From NCBI RefSeq assembly GCF_019345525.1, contig NZ_JAHKRA010000005.1, positions 1 to 64,000 on the forward strand: a stretch of 64,000 nt of DNA, read 5' to 3'. Shown here one piece after another: positions 17,838 to 26,849 of the stretch (within the stretch, counting starts at the first letter, position 1; each line of letters starts with the position of its first letter). Under the pieces are notes generated by a model that was not told where the DNA came from, did no database searches, and was given only the letters and a program-made list of their open reading frames with translations. Origin of the DNA: Flavobacterium sp. NKUCC04_CG (GTDB lineage: Bacteria > Bacteroidota > Bacteroidia > Flavobacteriales > Flavobacteriaceae). The position numbers were made by a program, and so were the translations under genes.

Positions 17838-19049
17838 ATGGATTTACATTCGGGTTTACCTTTTTGGATTGCAAAGAATGCTTTGTATGATTATTACAAT
17901 CCGTTAAAGAGAGATATACAAGTATCTATTGCTATCATCGGTTCTGGAATTACTGGAGCTTTGGTTGCTAATGAATTGTGTGACCGTGGGATTAGTTGTA
18001 CGGTTTTTGATCGGCGTACACCAGCAACGGGTAGTACTATAGCGAGCACTGCTCAGTTGCAATATGAGATTGATGTGCCCTTAAGTCAATTGATAAAGGA
18101 TATAGGTGAAGAAAAAGCGGTTGCAGCTTATAAGGCAAGTTTACAATCGATTACGGATTTGGAGCAAACTTTTGAAAAGTTGGGAATTGACCCTGATTTT
18201 AAGCGGGTTCCAACCTTGTTTTTAGCCGATTCTAGAAAGGGGGCTCAGTTGATTAAGGCCGAATACAAGGCGCGTGATAAACACGGTTTACCCGTTCGAT
18301 TTATAGATGATAAAGAACTCAAAAGCGAATTTAATATAGTCGCACGTGGAGGTTTGTACAACGATACTTCTGCCCAAATGGATTCATACAAAGCAGCCAC
18401 CCAACTGTTGGAATACCGCAGAAAAAAGAATCAGCTAGAATTGTTTACTCATACGGAGATTATCGACTATAAAAAAAGGGAAACGGGCTACGATTTAATA
18501 ACGACCGAAGGGCATTTTATTAGGTGTAAGTATGTTATTATTGCCGCTGGATTTGAAGCGGGGCGGTTTTTACCCAAACCTTTGATGAAGCTCGAATCTA
18601 CTTATGCGGTTATCTCACAACCAGTCGAAGATGCTGCAATCTGGAAGGAACGTTGTTTGATTTGGAATACGGCTAATCCTTATTTTTATATGCGTACAAC
18701 TAAGGATAATCGAATCATCATTGGAGGAGAGGATGTTCCCTTTAAGGACCCTATAAAACGAGATCAACTTATTCGAACAAAAAAGGACAAGCTGGTCAAA
18801 CAATTTAAAGCTTTGTTTCCCCAAATAGATTTTGTTCCAGACATGACCTGGTGTGGCACTTTTAGCAGTACCAAAGACGGTTTGCCGATTATAGGGAAAT
18901 GGCCTGGTAACGACAAGATGTTATTCGCCTTAGGATATGGCGGAAACGGAATTACCTTTAGTATGATAGCAGCACAAATGTTGGTCAATCAAATTGAAGG
19001 AATAGAAGATAATAGGGAAGAATTATTCGAATTAGCTAGGTTATTGTAA
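17838..19049 (+). CDS. FAD-dependent oxidoreductase (DAO family)
   Basis: A 403-residue flavoprotein of the D-amino-acid-oxidase/glycine-oxidase fold. The dinucleotide-binding motif is IAIIGSGITGALVANEL (about residues 33-49), followed by the family's TGSTIASTAQLQYE. Near the C-terminus are GGEDVPFKDP and FALGYGGNGITFS, which close the FAD site. It resembles gamma-glutamylputrescine-oxidase-like proteins, but the substrate cannot be told from sequence. It is a single gene ending at a bidirectional terminator. Confidence 0.86.
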   Translation: MDLHSGLPFWIAKNALYDYYNPLKRDIQVSIAIIGSGITGALVANELCDRGISCTVFDRRTPATGSTIASTAQLQYEIDVPLSQLIKDIGEEKAVAAYKASLQSITDLEQTFEKLGIDPDFKRVPTLFLADSRKGAQLIKAEYKARDKHGLPVRFIDDKELKSEFNIVARGGLYNDTSAQMDSYKAATQLLEYRRKKNQLELFTHTEIIDYKKRETGYDLITTEGHFIRCKYVIIAAGFEAGRFLPKPLMKLESTYAVISQPVEDAAIWKERCLIWNTANPYFYMRTTKDNRIIIGGEDVPFKDPIKRDQLIRTKKDKLVKQFKALFPQIDFVPDMTWCGTFSSTKDGLPIIGKWPGNDKMLFALGYGGNGITFSMIAAQMLVNQIEGIEDNREELFELARLL

Positions 19050-19102
19050 AAAAAACTACTATATTTAAGGTGTAAAATTGTACAGAATTAGAAAGTCAAG
19101 CT

Positions 19103-19137
19103 AAAAAGGCTCTTGGTTAAACAACCAAGAGCTTTTT
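19103..19137. terminator. Bidirectional terminator, FAD oxidoreductase / M42 peptidase
   Basis: GGCTCTTGGTT and AACCAAGAGCT form a long stem with a tight loop, flanked by A-runs and T-runs, between convergent genes. Confidence 0.88.
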
Positions 19138-19147
19138 CTATATGGTT

Positions 19148-20236
19148 TTATTTGAAATAAGAAAAATCTTCTCCGTTCTCAATTTTTAGTAGGGTTTGAT
19201 AAATCAATTGAATTACGTTTTCAACATCCTCTTTATGTATCATTTCTACCGTGGTGTGCATATAGCGCAAGGGTAGCGAGATTAGAGCTGTAGAAACCCC
19301 TCCGTTGCTGTAAGCGAAGGCATCGGTATCCGTTCCTGTAACTCTTGAAGAAGCTAGACGTTGGAACGGTATCTGCTGATTTATAGCTGTATCGATAATC
19401 AATTCTCTCAACTTATTTTGCACTGGTGGAGCATAGGTAATCACCGGGCCACGTCCAATTTTAATGTCTCCCTCAATCTTTTTATCAATCATTGGCGTAG
19501 TGGAATCATGACATACGTCGGTCACTATGGCTATGTGCGGTTGGATGGTTTTTGAAATCATTTCAGCTCCGCGTAGTCCCACTTCTTCTTGTACCGAATT
19601 GGTTATATACAAGCCAAAGGGTAGGCTGTTGCCATTTTCTTTTAGTAATCTGGCTACTTCAGCAATCATAAAACCACCTACGCGGTTATCCAAAGCTCTT
19701 CCAATAAATTTATTAGCATTTAAAATACGGAAAGTGTCGGGATAAGTAATCACACAGCCTACATGGACTCCAAGTGCTTCTACTTCTGCTTTGGAATCAC
19801 AGCCGCAGTCGATAAAGATATTGTCCATAGTAGGAGCTTCTTCTTTTGCTCGGTTACGCGTGTGTATAGCAGGCCATCCAAATACTCCTGTAACCAGTCC
19901 GTTTTTGGTGTGTATGTTTACGCGTTTGGAAGGAGCAATTTGATGATCACTACCGCCATTGCGGATAACATAGATAAATCCGTCTTCAGAAATAAAATTA
20001 ACATACCACGAGATTTCGTCGGCATGACCTTCAATAACTACTTTAAAAGGCGCTTCTGGATTGATTACTCCTACAGCTGTCCCGTAAGTATCTGTAATGA
20101 AGGTGTCTACATAGGGTTTTAAATAATCCATCCACATTTTTTGTCCTTCGGTTTCAAATCCTGTAGGGGAAGCATTATTTAAATAACGCTCTAAAAAATC
20201 GAGCGATTTTTCGTTTAAAACTGTTTTACTTTTCAT
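19148..20236 (-). CDS. M42 family metallopeptidase
   Basis: A 362-residue aminopeptidase of family M42 (glutamyl aminopeptidase/'cellulase M' type), a cytosolic di-metal enzyme. Visible metal-ligand motifs are VIEGHADEI, ALDNRVGGF, SVQEEVGLRGA with the catalytic Glu pair, VTDVCHDS, and a final metal-ligand His in RYMHTTVEM. The start is placed at MKSKTVLNEK (20236). A longer frame to 20383 would run over the divergent DUF4294 gene and adds hydrophobic, non-family sequence. Two overlapping ATGs occur here, but only this one is in frame. Confidence 0.92.
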   Translation of the reverse strand: MKSKTVLNEKSLDFLERYLNNASPTGFETEGQKMWMDYLKPYVDTFITDTYGTAVGVINPEAPFKVVIEGHADEISWYVNFISEDGFIYVIRNGGSDHQIAPSKRVNIHTKNGLVTGVFGWPAIHTRNRAKEEAPTMDNIFIDCGCDSKAEVEALGVHVGCVITYPDTFRILNANKFIGRALDNRVGGFMIAEVARLLKENGNSLPFGLYITNSVQEEVGLRGAEMISKTIQPHIAIVTDVCHDSTTPMIDKKIEGDIKIGRGPVITYAPPVQNKLRELIIDTAINQQIPFQRLASSRVTGTDTDAFAYSNGGVSTALISLPLRYMHTTVEMIHKEDVENVIQLIYQTLLKIENGEDFSYFK

Positions 20237-20292
20237 TTCATTTTTTTTTGCTAAAATACCGATTAGAGCTGATACAAATCGAATTATTTGTA

Positions 20293-20300
20293 TATTTTTG
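20293..20300 (+). promoter_or_regulatory. -7 element of the DUF4294 gene
   Basis: TATTTTTG fits TAnnTTTG and lies 16 bp before the ATG at 20317, in the 80-bp region shared with the divergent M42 peptidase gene. The -33 element is not clear. Confidence 0.45.
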
Positions 20301-20316
20301 AGAATAATTAACAAGC

Positions 20317-21024
20317 ATGAAAAAAACGTTATTTCTTTTGATTTCTTTGTCTTTTGTACTTGTAGCACAGGCACAAGAGCCATTAAAACCAGTTCCGCAA
20401 ATACCCGATCCTCCGGCTTTAAGCCAGAGCGAGAACGATAGTATTGCGGAGTTTTATACCATGCCAGAGATTTTTATCGGTGTTAATGAAAGGGAAGAAA
20501 AATACTTACGTGATATGAATGTATTGCGCAATCGGATTTTGAGGGTATATCCGTATGCTAAAGCAACAGCGGAAAACCTAACCATCATGAATGCCAATTT
20601 AGAAAAGATGGAAACCCGAAGACAAAAAAACGCCTATATCAGTCGTTCCCAAAAATATTTGGAAACAGAGTTTAAGGAACGGTTAAAAAAATTATCTAGA
20701 AAAGATGGGCGGATATTGATTAAGTTAATTCACCGACAAACCGGAAATACTACTTTTAGTTTGATCAAGGAATTTAAAAGCGGTTGGTCTGCCTTTTGGT
20801 CAAACAATACAGCAAAGTTGTTTGATTTAAATTTAAAATCAGAATACCATCCCGATGTAGATTTGGAGGATTTTTATATAGAAACCCAATTAAATTTTCT
20901 TTTTTACAGTTATAGATTAACGAATCAACAAGCAAAACCCCCCATTGATTTTAATGCTTTGAGAAAAAAATGGGAGGCTCAAATCGGAAACACAGTTGCT
21001 TATCCCGCGGAGCTAAAAGAATAG
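20317..21024 (+). CDS. DUF4294 exported protein
   Basis: A 235-residue protein with a cleavable signal peptide (MKKTLFLLISLSFVLVAQAQ). Its central domain, including LRNRILRVYPYAKATAENL and LIKLIHRQTGNTTFSLIKEF, is the DUF4294 family of Bacteroidota. The function is unknown. It is divergent from the M42 peptidase. It is basic and helical in the middle with a Pro-rich N-terminal stretch, fitting a periplasmic protein. Confidence 0.85.
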   Translation: MKKTLFLLISLSFVLVAQAQEPLKPVPQIPDPPALSQSENDSIAEFYTMPEIFIGVNEREEKYLRDMNVLRNRILRVYPYAKATAENLTIMNANLEKMETRRQKNAYISRSQKYLETEFKERLKKLSRKDGRILIKLIHRQTGNTTFSLIKEFKSGWSAFWSNNTAKLFDLNLKSEYHPDVDLEDFYIETQLNFLFYSYRLTNQQAKPPIDFNALRKKWEAQIGNTVAYPAELKE

Positions 21025-21067
21025 ACCATTTTAGAACTTTAGGGTTTTTATCTTCTTAAAAATAGAT

Positions 21068-21075
21068 TATATTTG
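21068..21075 (+). promoter_or_regulatory. -7 element of the dnaX promoter
   Basis: TATATTTG is an exact TAnnTTTG match ending 16 bp before the dnaX ATG at 21092. Upstream T-rich sequence offers no perfect -33 TTTG. Confidence 0.5.
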
Positions 21076-21091
21076 CAGTAATATTATTTCT

Positions 21092-22845
21092 ATGGAACAG
21101 TTTATCGTATCAGCTCGTAAATACAGACCCCAAACTTTTAAAGATGTTGTGGGGCAACAAGCGATTACGAATACTTTGGTTAATGCTATAGAAAACAATC
21201 ACTTAGCACAAGCTTTGCTTTTTACTGGTCCTCGTGGAGTAGGTAAAACAACTTGTGCGCGAATACTTGCGCGAAATATCAATCAAGAGGGCTACGACGA
21301 TCCAGAAGAGGATTTTGCATTCAATGTTTTTGAATTGGATGCCGCGTCTAATAACTCGGTAGACGATATTCGAAATTTGATTGATCAAGTACGCATACCG
21401 CCACAAACGGGTAAGTATAAAGTGTATATTATTGATGAGGTTCATATGTTGTCTTCTGCGGCGTTTAACGCTTTTTTGAAAACCCTTGAAGAACCACCCC
21501 GCCATGCTATTTTTATCTTGGCAACCACGGAAAAACATAAAATAATTCCAACGATTTTATCGCGCTGTCAGATTTTTGACTTTAAGAGAATCACCATAGC
21601 CGATGCTAAAAATCATTTGGCAGAAGTAGCTACAAGTCAGCAAATTACTTTTGAAGACGATGCTTTGCATATTATTGCTCAAAAGGCAGATGGTGCCATG
21701 CGTGATGCTTTGTCAATTTTTGATAGGGTAGTGTCGTATTGTGGAAATCATTTAACTAGACAGGCTGTTGCAGAAAACTTAAATGTATTGGATTTTGAAT
21801 ATTATATTCGAATTACTGATATGATTTTACAAAACGATATTCCGAGTTTGTTATTGGCTTTTGACGACATTTTGGCCAAGGGTTTTGACGGACATCATTT
21901 TGTAGCCGGTATGGCTTCTCATTTTAGAGATTTGATGGTTTGTAAAACACCTGCAACGCTGAGTTTACTCGAAATAGGGGAACACGGTAAGCAATTGTTT
22001 GGTGAGCAATCCCAGAAAACATCTATGGCTTTTTTACTTCAAGGTATAGAAATTGCTAACAATTGTGATTTAAAATACAAAACGAGCCAAAATCAACGTT
22101 TGTTGGTTGAATTGTGTTTGATGCAATTGGCGTCAATTACTTTTGAAGGCGAAAAAAAAAAAGTAAGTACTACATAATTCCCCCACAGTTTTTAAAAGCG
22201 GCTTTAGCTGGAGAAAAGGTTTTGGCAACAGAACTAATTGATAGTATTGCTCCACAAAAGTTAGACGAAAATCCCAAGGCCGTTGCCGAGGAGAAAAACG
22301 TCGAGGAGCCGGAGGTTGTTGTAATAACTGAGACGGCAACAGCTGCTGTTGAAAACACCACTAAACCCACACCGATCAAAAAAGTTTCGGCCATGTCATT
22401 GTCGAGTATCCGTTCTAAAAAAGAATTAGAAGCTGCTTTGCAAAAAAAGGTTATTAACTTAGAAGATTTACCTACGGACGATTTTACGATGGATCAAATG
22501 ATGGAGCATTGGAATTACTATGCGAATCGCCTAAATCAATCCGGTTTGATGTTGATGTGTTCCTTAATGGGTATGTGTCAGCCTAAATTAGAGGGTGTTG
22601 CCGTAGCTATAGAGTTGCCCAATGAGGGGTCTAAATTGAGCTTTGACGAAAATAAATACGACTTGGTCAATTTTTTGCGTAAGCGTTTAAATAATTACGA
22701 TTTAGAAATACACATTACGGTAAATGAGCAAATCACCATTAAGAGAGCCTTTACACCAGAAGATAAATACAAACATTTGAACCAAATCAATCCCGCTTTG
22801 GAAATGTTGGTTCGCACGTTTGAACTCGATATTACTAAAATGTAA
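21092..22845 (+). CDS. dnaX: DNA polymerase III gamma/tau subunit, in two frames
   Basis: The clamp-loader ATPase. The first frame (21092-22177, 361 residues) carries the P-loop GPRGVGKT at 46-53, the Walker B IIDEVHM, the LDAASNNSVDDIR segment and the sensor LSRCQIF. It then ends a few codons after a run of 11 A. The C-terminal tau-like region continues in the -1 frame (open from before 22162 to 22845), giving about 584 residues in all, the usual flavobacterial length. So the short product would be gamma-like and the shifted one tau-like. As in other Flavobacteria, the zinc module of the E. coli protein is missing. Either programmed slippage or a homopolymer sequencing error explains the break. 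Confidence 0.93.
22151..22163 (+). other. A11 slippery run in dnaX
   Basis: G followed by eleven A and G, read in the start frame as GAA AAA AAA AAA GTA and stopping at TAA six codons after the run. One extra A, or a -1 ribosomal shift, opens AGT AAG TAC TAC and the rest of the tau region. The E. coli signal (A AAA AAG) and the Thermus A9 transcriptional slippage site sit at the equivalent junction. A GAAGG sequence lies just upstream; no strong downstream hairpin was found. Confidence 0.75.
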
Positions 22846-22904
22846 TTCTTGTGGAAGTATACTCCCGTTTTTGATATTTAAACCTGATTTTTAGCTTAAA
22901 AGTT

Positions 22905-23243
22905 TTACTGCTTTTCAAAACCTTCTCGACGATTTTGATTGGCTGCTTGGTTATCGCGTATCGATAAGTCCAACAAGACCTTGGCTGCATTATTTTCATC
23001 GTTACCCAATTGACCCGCTACGAAAATTCCCTTTTTCGTATTGTCTTTGGTCTGTATTCCATAAACCGTTGATTCATCGTCGGGATTGCTAAAACCTTCA
23101 TAGCGATAGAGATGAACGATTTGGAAGTTGTCCGGATTCTGAATAATGACGTCTTCTTCAATATTGTAGTCAATATCAAAACCTTTCTTTTTTAATTCTT
23201 CTATCGCGATACTTGCCGAAGCATAATGAAACATCTTTTCCAT
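22905..23243 (-). CDS. Small conserved Bacteroidota protein (often called PRPP synthetase)
   Basis: A 112-residue acidic protein. It has an N-terminal helix ([19 protein letters not shown]), then [22 protein letters not shown] and GIFVAGQLG. This pattern belongs to a small family found throughout Bacteroidota that is often labelled 'phosphoribosylpyrophosphate synthetase', although it has none of that enzyme's motifs. Function unknown. The start is taken at [11 protein letters not shown]; the upstream ATG at 23297 adds 18 unlikely residues. Confidence 0.7.
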   Translation of the reverse strand: MEKMFHYASASIAIEELKKKGFDIDYNIEEDVIIQNPDNFQIVHLYRYEGFSNPDDESTVYGIQTKDNTKKGIFVAGQLGNDENNAAKVLLDLSIRDNQAANQNRREGFEKQ

Positions 23244-23373
23244 AATATTTTGTTTTTTTAATGGGGTTCTTAGTAAATCTACAACAAAATAGCTCATTAT
23301 GTCTGTTAACTACTAGTTAAATGATTTTATAGATTCCGCAGAGGATTATACGTGGAGTAAAGATTTTACTTTG

Positions 23374-23381
23374 TACCTTTG
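23374..23381 (+). promoter_or_regulatory. -7 element upstream of cvfB
   Basis: TACCTTTG fits TAnnTTTG exactly and lies 20 bp before the ATG at 23402. Confidence 0.5.
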
Positions 23382-23401
23382 TAGCATAAAGAACGACAGT
23401 T

Positions 23402-24253
23402 ATGATAAATATTGGTGTAGATAATACGTTGAGAATCGCCAGAACAACTAAAGTTGGTTTGTTTTTGACCGATGGAGAGAATGATATTTTATTGCCTAAT
23501 AAATATGTACCTAATGAATACGAAATTGACGATGAAATCGTGGTTTTCGTGTATTTAGACCATGAAGAAAGACCGGTGGCTACTACTTTAGAGCCTTATA
23601 TATACCTCAATGAGTTTGCCTTGTTAAAGGTTAACTATATGAATGATTTTGGAGCCTATATGGATATCGGCTTGGAAAAAGATTTATTTGTTCCGTTTAA
23701 AGAACAAGCCCGTCCTATGCAAGAAGGTAATCGTTATATCATTTATATGTATTTAGACGAGCAAACCAATCGTTTGGTGGGATCAAGTCGTTTAAATCAG
23801 TTTTTGGATTTAGAAGAGGTTACTTTAGAAACCGGAGAAGAGGTGGATCTAATCGTTTCTCATATTACCGATTTGGGAATCAACGTGATTATCAATGAAA
23901 AATTTAAAGGCTTAATCTATAAAAACGAATTGTTTGAAGATTTAAGAACCGGTGATCGTGTAATTGGTTATATTAAAAACGTACGCCCCGACGGTAAAAT
24001 CGATGTGTCTCGGACTAAATTGGGTTTTGATGGTGTAGTGAGTAGTGCCGATATGATTTTAGACGAATTGCGTTCGAATAGAGGTTTTCTAGGACTTAGT
24101 GACTCCAGTCATCCTGAAGACATAAAGACCGTCTTAAATATGAGTAAAAAGACCTTTAAGAAAGCCATTGGAACCCTGTATAAGGAAAAGAAAATTGAAA
24201 TTAAAGAAGATGGAATCTATTTGGTTGAAGAAAGTGATGTATCTTTTGAATAG
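23402..24253 (+). CDS. cvfB: S1 RNA-binding domain protein, CvfB/YitL family
   Basis: A 283-residue cytoplasmic protein with successive S1-like OB-fold domains (about residues 1-60, 63-130 and 140-205) and a C-terminal winged-helix part (about 215-280, including VLNMSKKTFKKAIGTLYKE). The arrangement and length match CvfB, a virulence regulator in Staphylococcus, and B. subtilis YitL. Family members bind RNA; the precise role here is unknown. It is a single gene followed by an intrinsic terminator. Confidence 0.88.
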   Translation: MINIGVDNTLRIARTTKVGLFLTDGENDILLPNKYVPNEYEIDDEIVVFVYLDHEERPVATTLEPYIYLNEFALLKVNYMNDFGAYMDIGLEKDLFVPFKEQARPMQEGNRYIIYMYLDEQTNRLVGSSRLNQFLDLEEVTLETGEEVDLIVSHITDLGINVIINEKFKGLIYKNELFEDLRTGDRVIGYIKNVRPDGKIDVSRTKLGFDGVVSSADMILDELRSNRGFLGLSDSSHPEDIKTVLNMSKKTFKKAIGTLYKEKKIEIKEDGIYLVEESDVSFE

Positions 24254-24276
24254 ACCCATAATAGTAAACATAATTT

Positions 24277-24302
24277 AAACTCCCTAATTGGGAGTTTTTT
24301 TG
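24277..24302 (+). terminator. Terminator of cvfB
   Basis: AAACTCCC and GGGAGTTT form an eight-bp stem followed by a run of T, 24 bp after the stop. Confidence 0.85.
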
Positions 24303-24371
24303 TAACTTGTAGTAGCGTTTGATTAAATAGGTAATACTTGATTGAATTCGAATTGACATACGGTTTAAATT

Positions 24372-25229
24372 ATGAAAACAAACAACACTCGCGGTTCTTT
24401 ACCGAATCCATCTATTGCTGAAATGTTACATTTTCCGATACGGGAAAAACGGATGCCGGTATTATTTATAGGACATGGTTCGCCTATGAATGCGATTGAA
24501 AATAACGAATTTACCGACTATTGGAATCAATTGGGTCGAAGTATTGATACTCCAACTGCTGTACTCGTTATTTCTGCGCATTGGTTAACTCGCGGAACTA
24601 CAAAGGTAACGGCTATGTCGGCACCCAAAACCATTCACGATTTTGGAGGTTTTCCACAAGCGCTATTTGATGTGCAATATCCGGCCTTGGGTAGTCCGGA
24701 GTTGGCGATGGAAACTCAAAAAATAATCAAGGGTACAGCCGTAGAGCTCGATCATGATTGGGGTATGGATCACGGCACTTGGAGCGTGGTTAAACACATG
24801 TATCCCGAAGCGAATATTCCCGTGATTCAATTGAGTATTGATTACGCTAAACCCAGTGCGTATCACTATAAGTTAGCCGGTGAATTGATGGAATTAAGAC
24901 GTAGAGGAGTTTTGATTATCGGTAGTGGAAATATGGTTCATAATTTGAGAATTATGGACTGGAGTCAAATCAATACTGCTAATTATGGCTTTGATTGGGC
25001 AAAGGAAAGCAATGAAATATTGAAGTCTAAAATCCTGTCGAAATCACATAACGATTTAATGAATTATCAGCTTTTGGGAGCAGCCGTTCAATTGGCGATT
25101 CCGACACCAGATCATTATTATCCGTTAATGTATATTTTAGCACTGCAATTGGCCAATGAAGAAGTGGAGCTATTTAACGATAAGTATGTAGCTGGTTCTT
25201 TGACAATGACCTCTCTGAAAATAGGATAA
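24372..25229 (+). CDS. ygiD: 4,5-DOPA dioxygenase extradiol-like protein (YgiD)
   Basis: A 285-residue member of the class III extradiol ring-cleavage dioxygenases. Metal and active-site histidines are visible in FIGHGSPMNAIENN, VISAHWLTRG, HDFGGFPQALF, DHDWGMDHGTWSVVKHMYP, and PTPDHYYPLMY. The E. coli homologue YgiD oxidises L-DOPA at the 4,5 position using zinc or iron; the natural substrate is not known. The N-terminal 27 residues precede the conserved core. It is a single gene between two terminators. Confidence 0.92.
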   Translation: MKTNNTRGSLPNPSIAEMLHFPIREKRMPVLFIGHGSPMNAIENNEFTDYWNQLGRSIDTPTAVLVISAHWLTRGTTKVTAMSAPKTIHDFGGFPQALFDVQYPALGSPELAMETQKIIKGTAVELDHDWGMDHGTWSVVKHMYPEANIPVIQLSIDYAKPSAYHYKLAGELMELRRRGVLIIGSGNMVHNLRIMDWSQINTANYGFDWAKESNEILKSKILSKSHNDLMNYQLLGAAVQLAIPTPDHYYPLMYILALQLANEEVELFNDKYVAGSLTMTSLKIG

Positions 25230-25245
25230 ACTCGATGACAATATA

Positions 25246-25281
25246 AAAAAAACCTCTGAAATTATTCAGAGGTTTTTTTTT
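25246..25281. terminator. Bidirectional terminator, ygiD / serine hydrolase
   Basis: AAAACCTCTGAA and TTCAGAGGTTTT form a 12-bp stem flanked by A- and T-runs between convergent genes. The last bases overlap the 3' end of the minus-strand gene. Confidence 0.9.
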
Positions 25282-26458
25282 AGTTACCTAAATTCCCAAC
25301 ACTATAGTCACCAAAATGGTGCGCTAAATCGATGGTTTTATATGTAAGCTTGGTGTATTTGTTAGAAAGCAATATAATCGAAACGGTATCTTGTTGCAAA
25401 CGAATGTAAGACGAGGTATTACCGCGCCACCAACCGTTGTGAAAGGTATAGTTTTTACCGTTATTCATCTCGATCAAGCGCATGCCTAAACCGTAATTGT
25501 TTTTGCCTTTTTTCTCGTAACTGTACCCTTTGTACATTTGCTCTTTTAAATCCTTGTTTAAAAACACATCAGAGTACATGGCTTTATCCAATTTTAATAA
25601 ATCTCTAGGAGTTGTATAAATATTTTTATCTCCATAAGTACCGTCTAGATAATCAAAACGCATTAAACGATAATTACCGTCGTAGGATTGACAAACCTCA
25701 TCCTTTTTAGAAATATCGTCAAACACAAAAGTATGCGTCATCTCTAAGGGGTCTAAAACCAAATCTCGCAAAGCTTTTTTATACGGTTTACCACTAATTT
25801 TTTCAACGATAAGCGCTAGAATTACATAATTGGTATTCGAATAAGTAAATTTGGTATTCGGTCTAAATTCTAAGGCCACTTTACCACTGCTTATGATATC
25901 TAAAACATCTTGATTGGTAATGGTGTTTGCCATATTCCATAGGTTCTTTTCTGCAGTAAAATACCCATAATACTTTAATCCACTACGATGATTTAACAAC
26001 ATTCTAATGGTTGTTTCAGCATAGGGAAAGCTGGGCAATACACTGGCAACGCTTTGGTCTAGGTCTAATAATCCCTGGTTGACCAAACGCAAGGTAGCTA
26101 TCGAGGTAACTACTTTACCTACAGAAGCTACGTGCATAGGTGTATTTTCGCCTATTTTTTCATTTTTAGAACGGTTGGAATAGCCTGAATATTCTTCGAA
26201 GAGAATCTTGCCGTTTTTAGCTACTAGAAAACCGCCTGAGTAGTCGTTTTTATTGATGTTTTTATGATAAAATTCTTCTACTATATGATTCTGTTTTAAG
26301 ATGTATTCCGGGTCTAATTCGTTAAATTGAACAGCATAAGGGCTCTCTGTATTGTGGAGTTCCGAAGTATTCGGAAGTCGTTCGGCTAAATCTTTATTTT
26401 TATTACAAGAAGCCAAAAGTAGGGTTGTTGCTAGTAAGCTACAATATATATATTTCAT
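25280..26458 (-). CDS. Serine hydrolase lipoprotein, beta-lactamase/class C PBP family
   Basis: A 392-residue lipoprotein: signal MKYIYCSLLATTLLLASC with the acylated cysteine at residue 18. The penicillin-binding/class C fold shows the nucleophile motif S-V-G-K in MHVASVGKVVTS and the YxN motif in FTYSNTNYV. The third motif is probably the HNGWWRG region near residue 340. Such proteins hydrolyse D-Ala peptides or esters; this one is more likely a peptidase or esterase than an antibiotic-resistance enzyme. Confidence 0.88.
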   Translation of the reverse strand: MKYIYCSLLATTLLLASCNKNKDLAERLPNTSELHNTESPYAVQFNELDPEYILKQNHIVEEFYHKNINKNDYSGGFLVAKNGKILFEEYSGYSNRSKNEKIGENTPMHVASVGKVVTSIATLRLVNQGLLDLDQSVASVLPSFPYAETTIRMLLNHRSGLKYYGYFTAEKNLWNMANTITNQDVLDIISSGKVALEFRPNTKFTYSNTNYVILALIVEKISGKPYKKALRDLVLDPLEMTHTFVFDDISKKDEVCQSYDGNYRLMRFDYLDGTYGDKNIYTTPRDLLKLDKAMYSDVFLNKDLKEQMYKGYSYEKKGKNNYGLGMRLIEMNNGKNYTFHNGWWRGNTSSYIRLQQDTVSIILLSNKYTKLTYKTIDLAHHFGDYSVGNLGN

Positions 26459-26849
26459 TATTTGCGAAGTCTAAAAAACAAATATAAACAAATTAATGAA
26501 GTGTGAAATCAAAAAAAAAAATAAAATTTTCCTATTTAATATGTCATAGAAATGGTTTTTGATTATGTAATTATAACTTTTGGATGCTTTTCTTTAGCAA
26601 TAGTTGCGCCAAAGGTAAAATTGTAAATTAAATTAAGGAAGTGCTTTGTTTTTACTCTTTTTTTTGGGATATTATATAAAGCATTGTGAAAATACGTAGC
26701 GAAGGCGATTGTCTTTTCTTAGTAACGTAACGAGGGACTTGATGATATCCGACAAAAATCCCCACCCTATGAGTAATCTTCCTAGGATGGGGAATTTGCT
26801 ACAAAACAAAAAGAAGCTCTCTTTTTGAGATTGCTACAAATAGATTTGT
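26459..26849. other. Gene-free spacer with a terminator
   Basis: 390 bp of AT-rich sequence between the serine hydrolase and MFS genes, both on the minus strand. TCCCCACCCTA (26759-26769) and TAGGATGGGGA (26783-26793) pair with one mismatch and are followed on the minus strand by TTTTTG. This is the likely terminator of the MFS gene. The rest should hold the promoter of the serine hydrolase; no box was clear. Confidence 0.6.

Noticed and set aside
20237..20383. N-terminal extension of the M42 peptidase
   Set aside because: It would overlap the divergent DUF4294 gene and its signal-peptide region, and the added 49 residues do not belong to the family.
22222..22845. A separate gene downstream of a short dnaX
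   Set aside because: The frame is open upstream as far as the A11 run and its sequence is the C-terminal part of DnaX. It has no start or ribosome site of its own.
25280..26458. A beta-lactamase resistance gene
   Set aside because: It has the SxxK and YxN motifs of the broad serine-hydrolase/class C family, but is a lipoprotein with no sign of a specific resistance enzyme.
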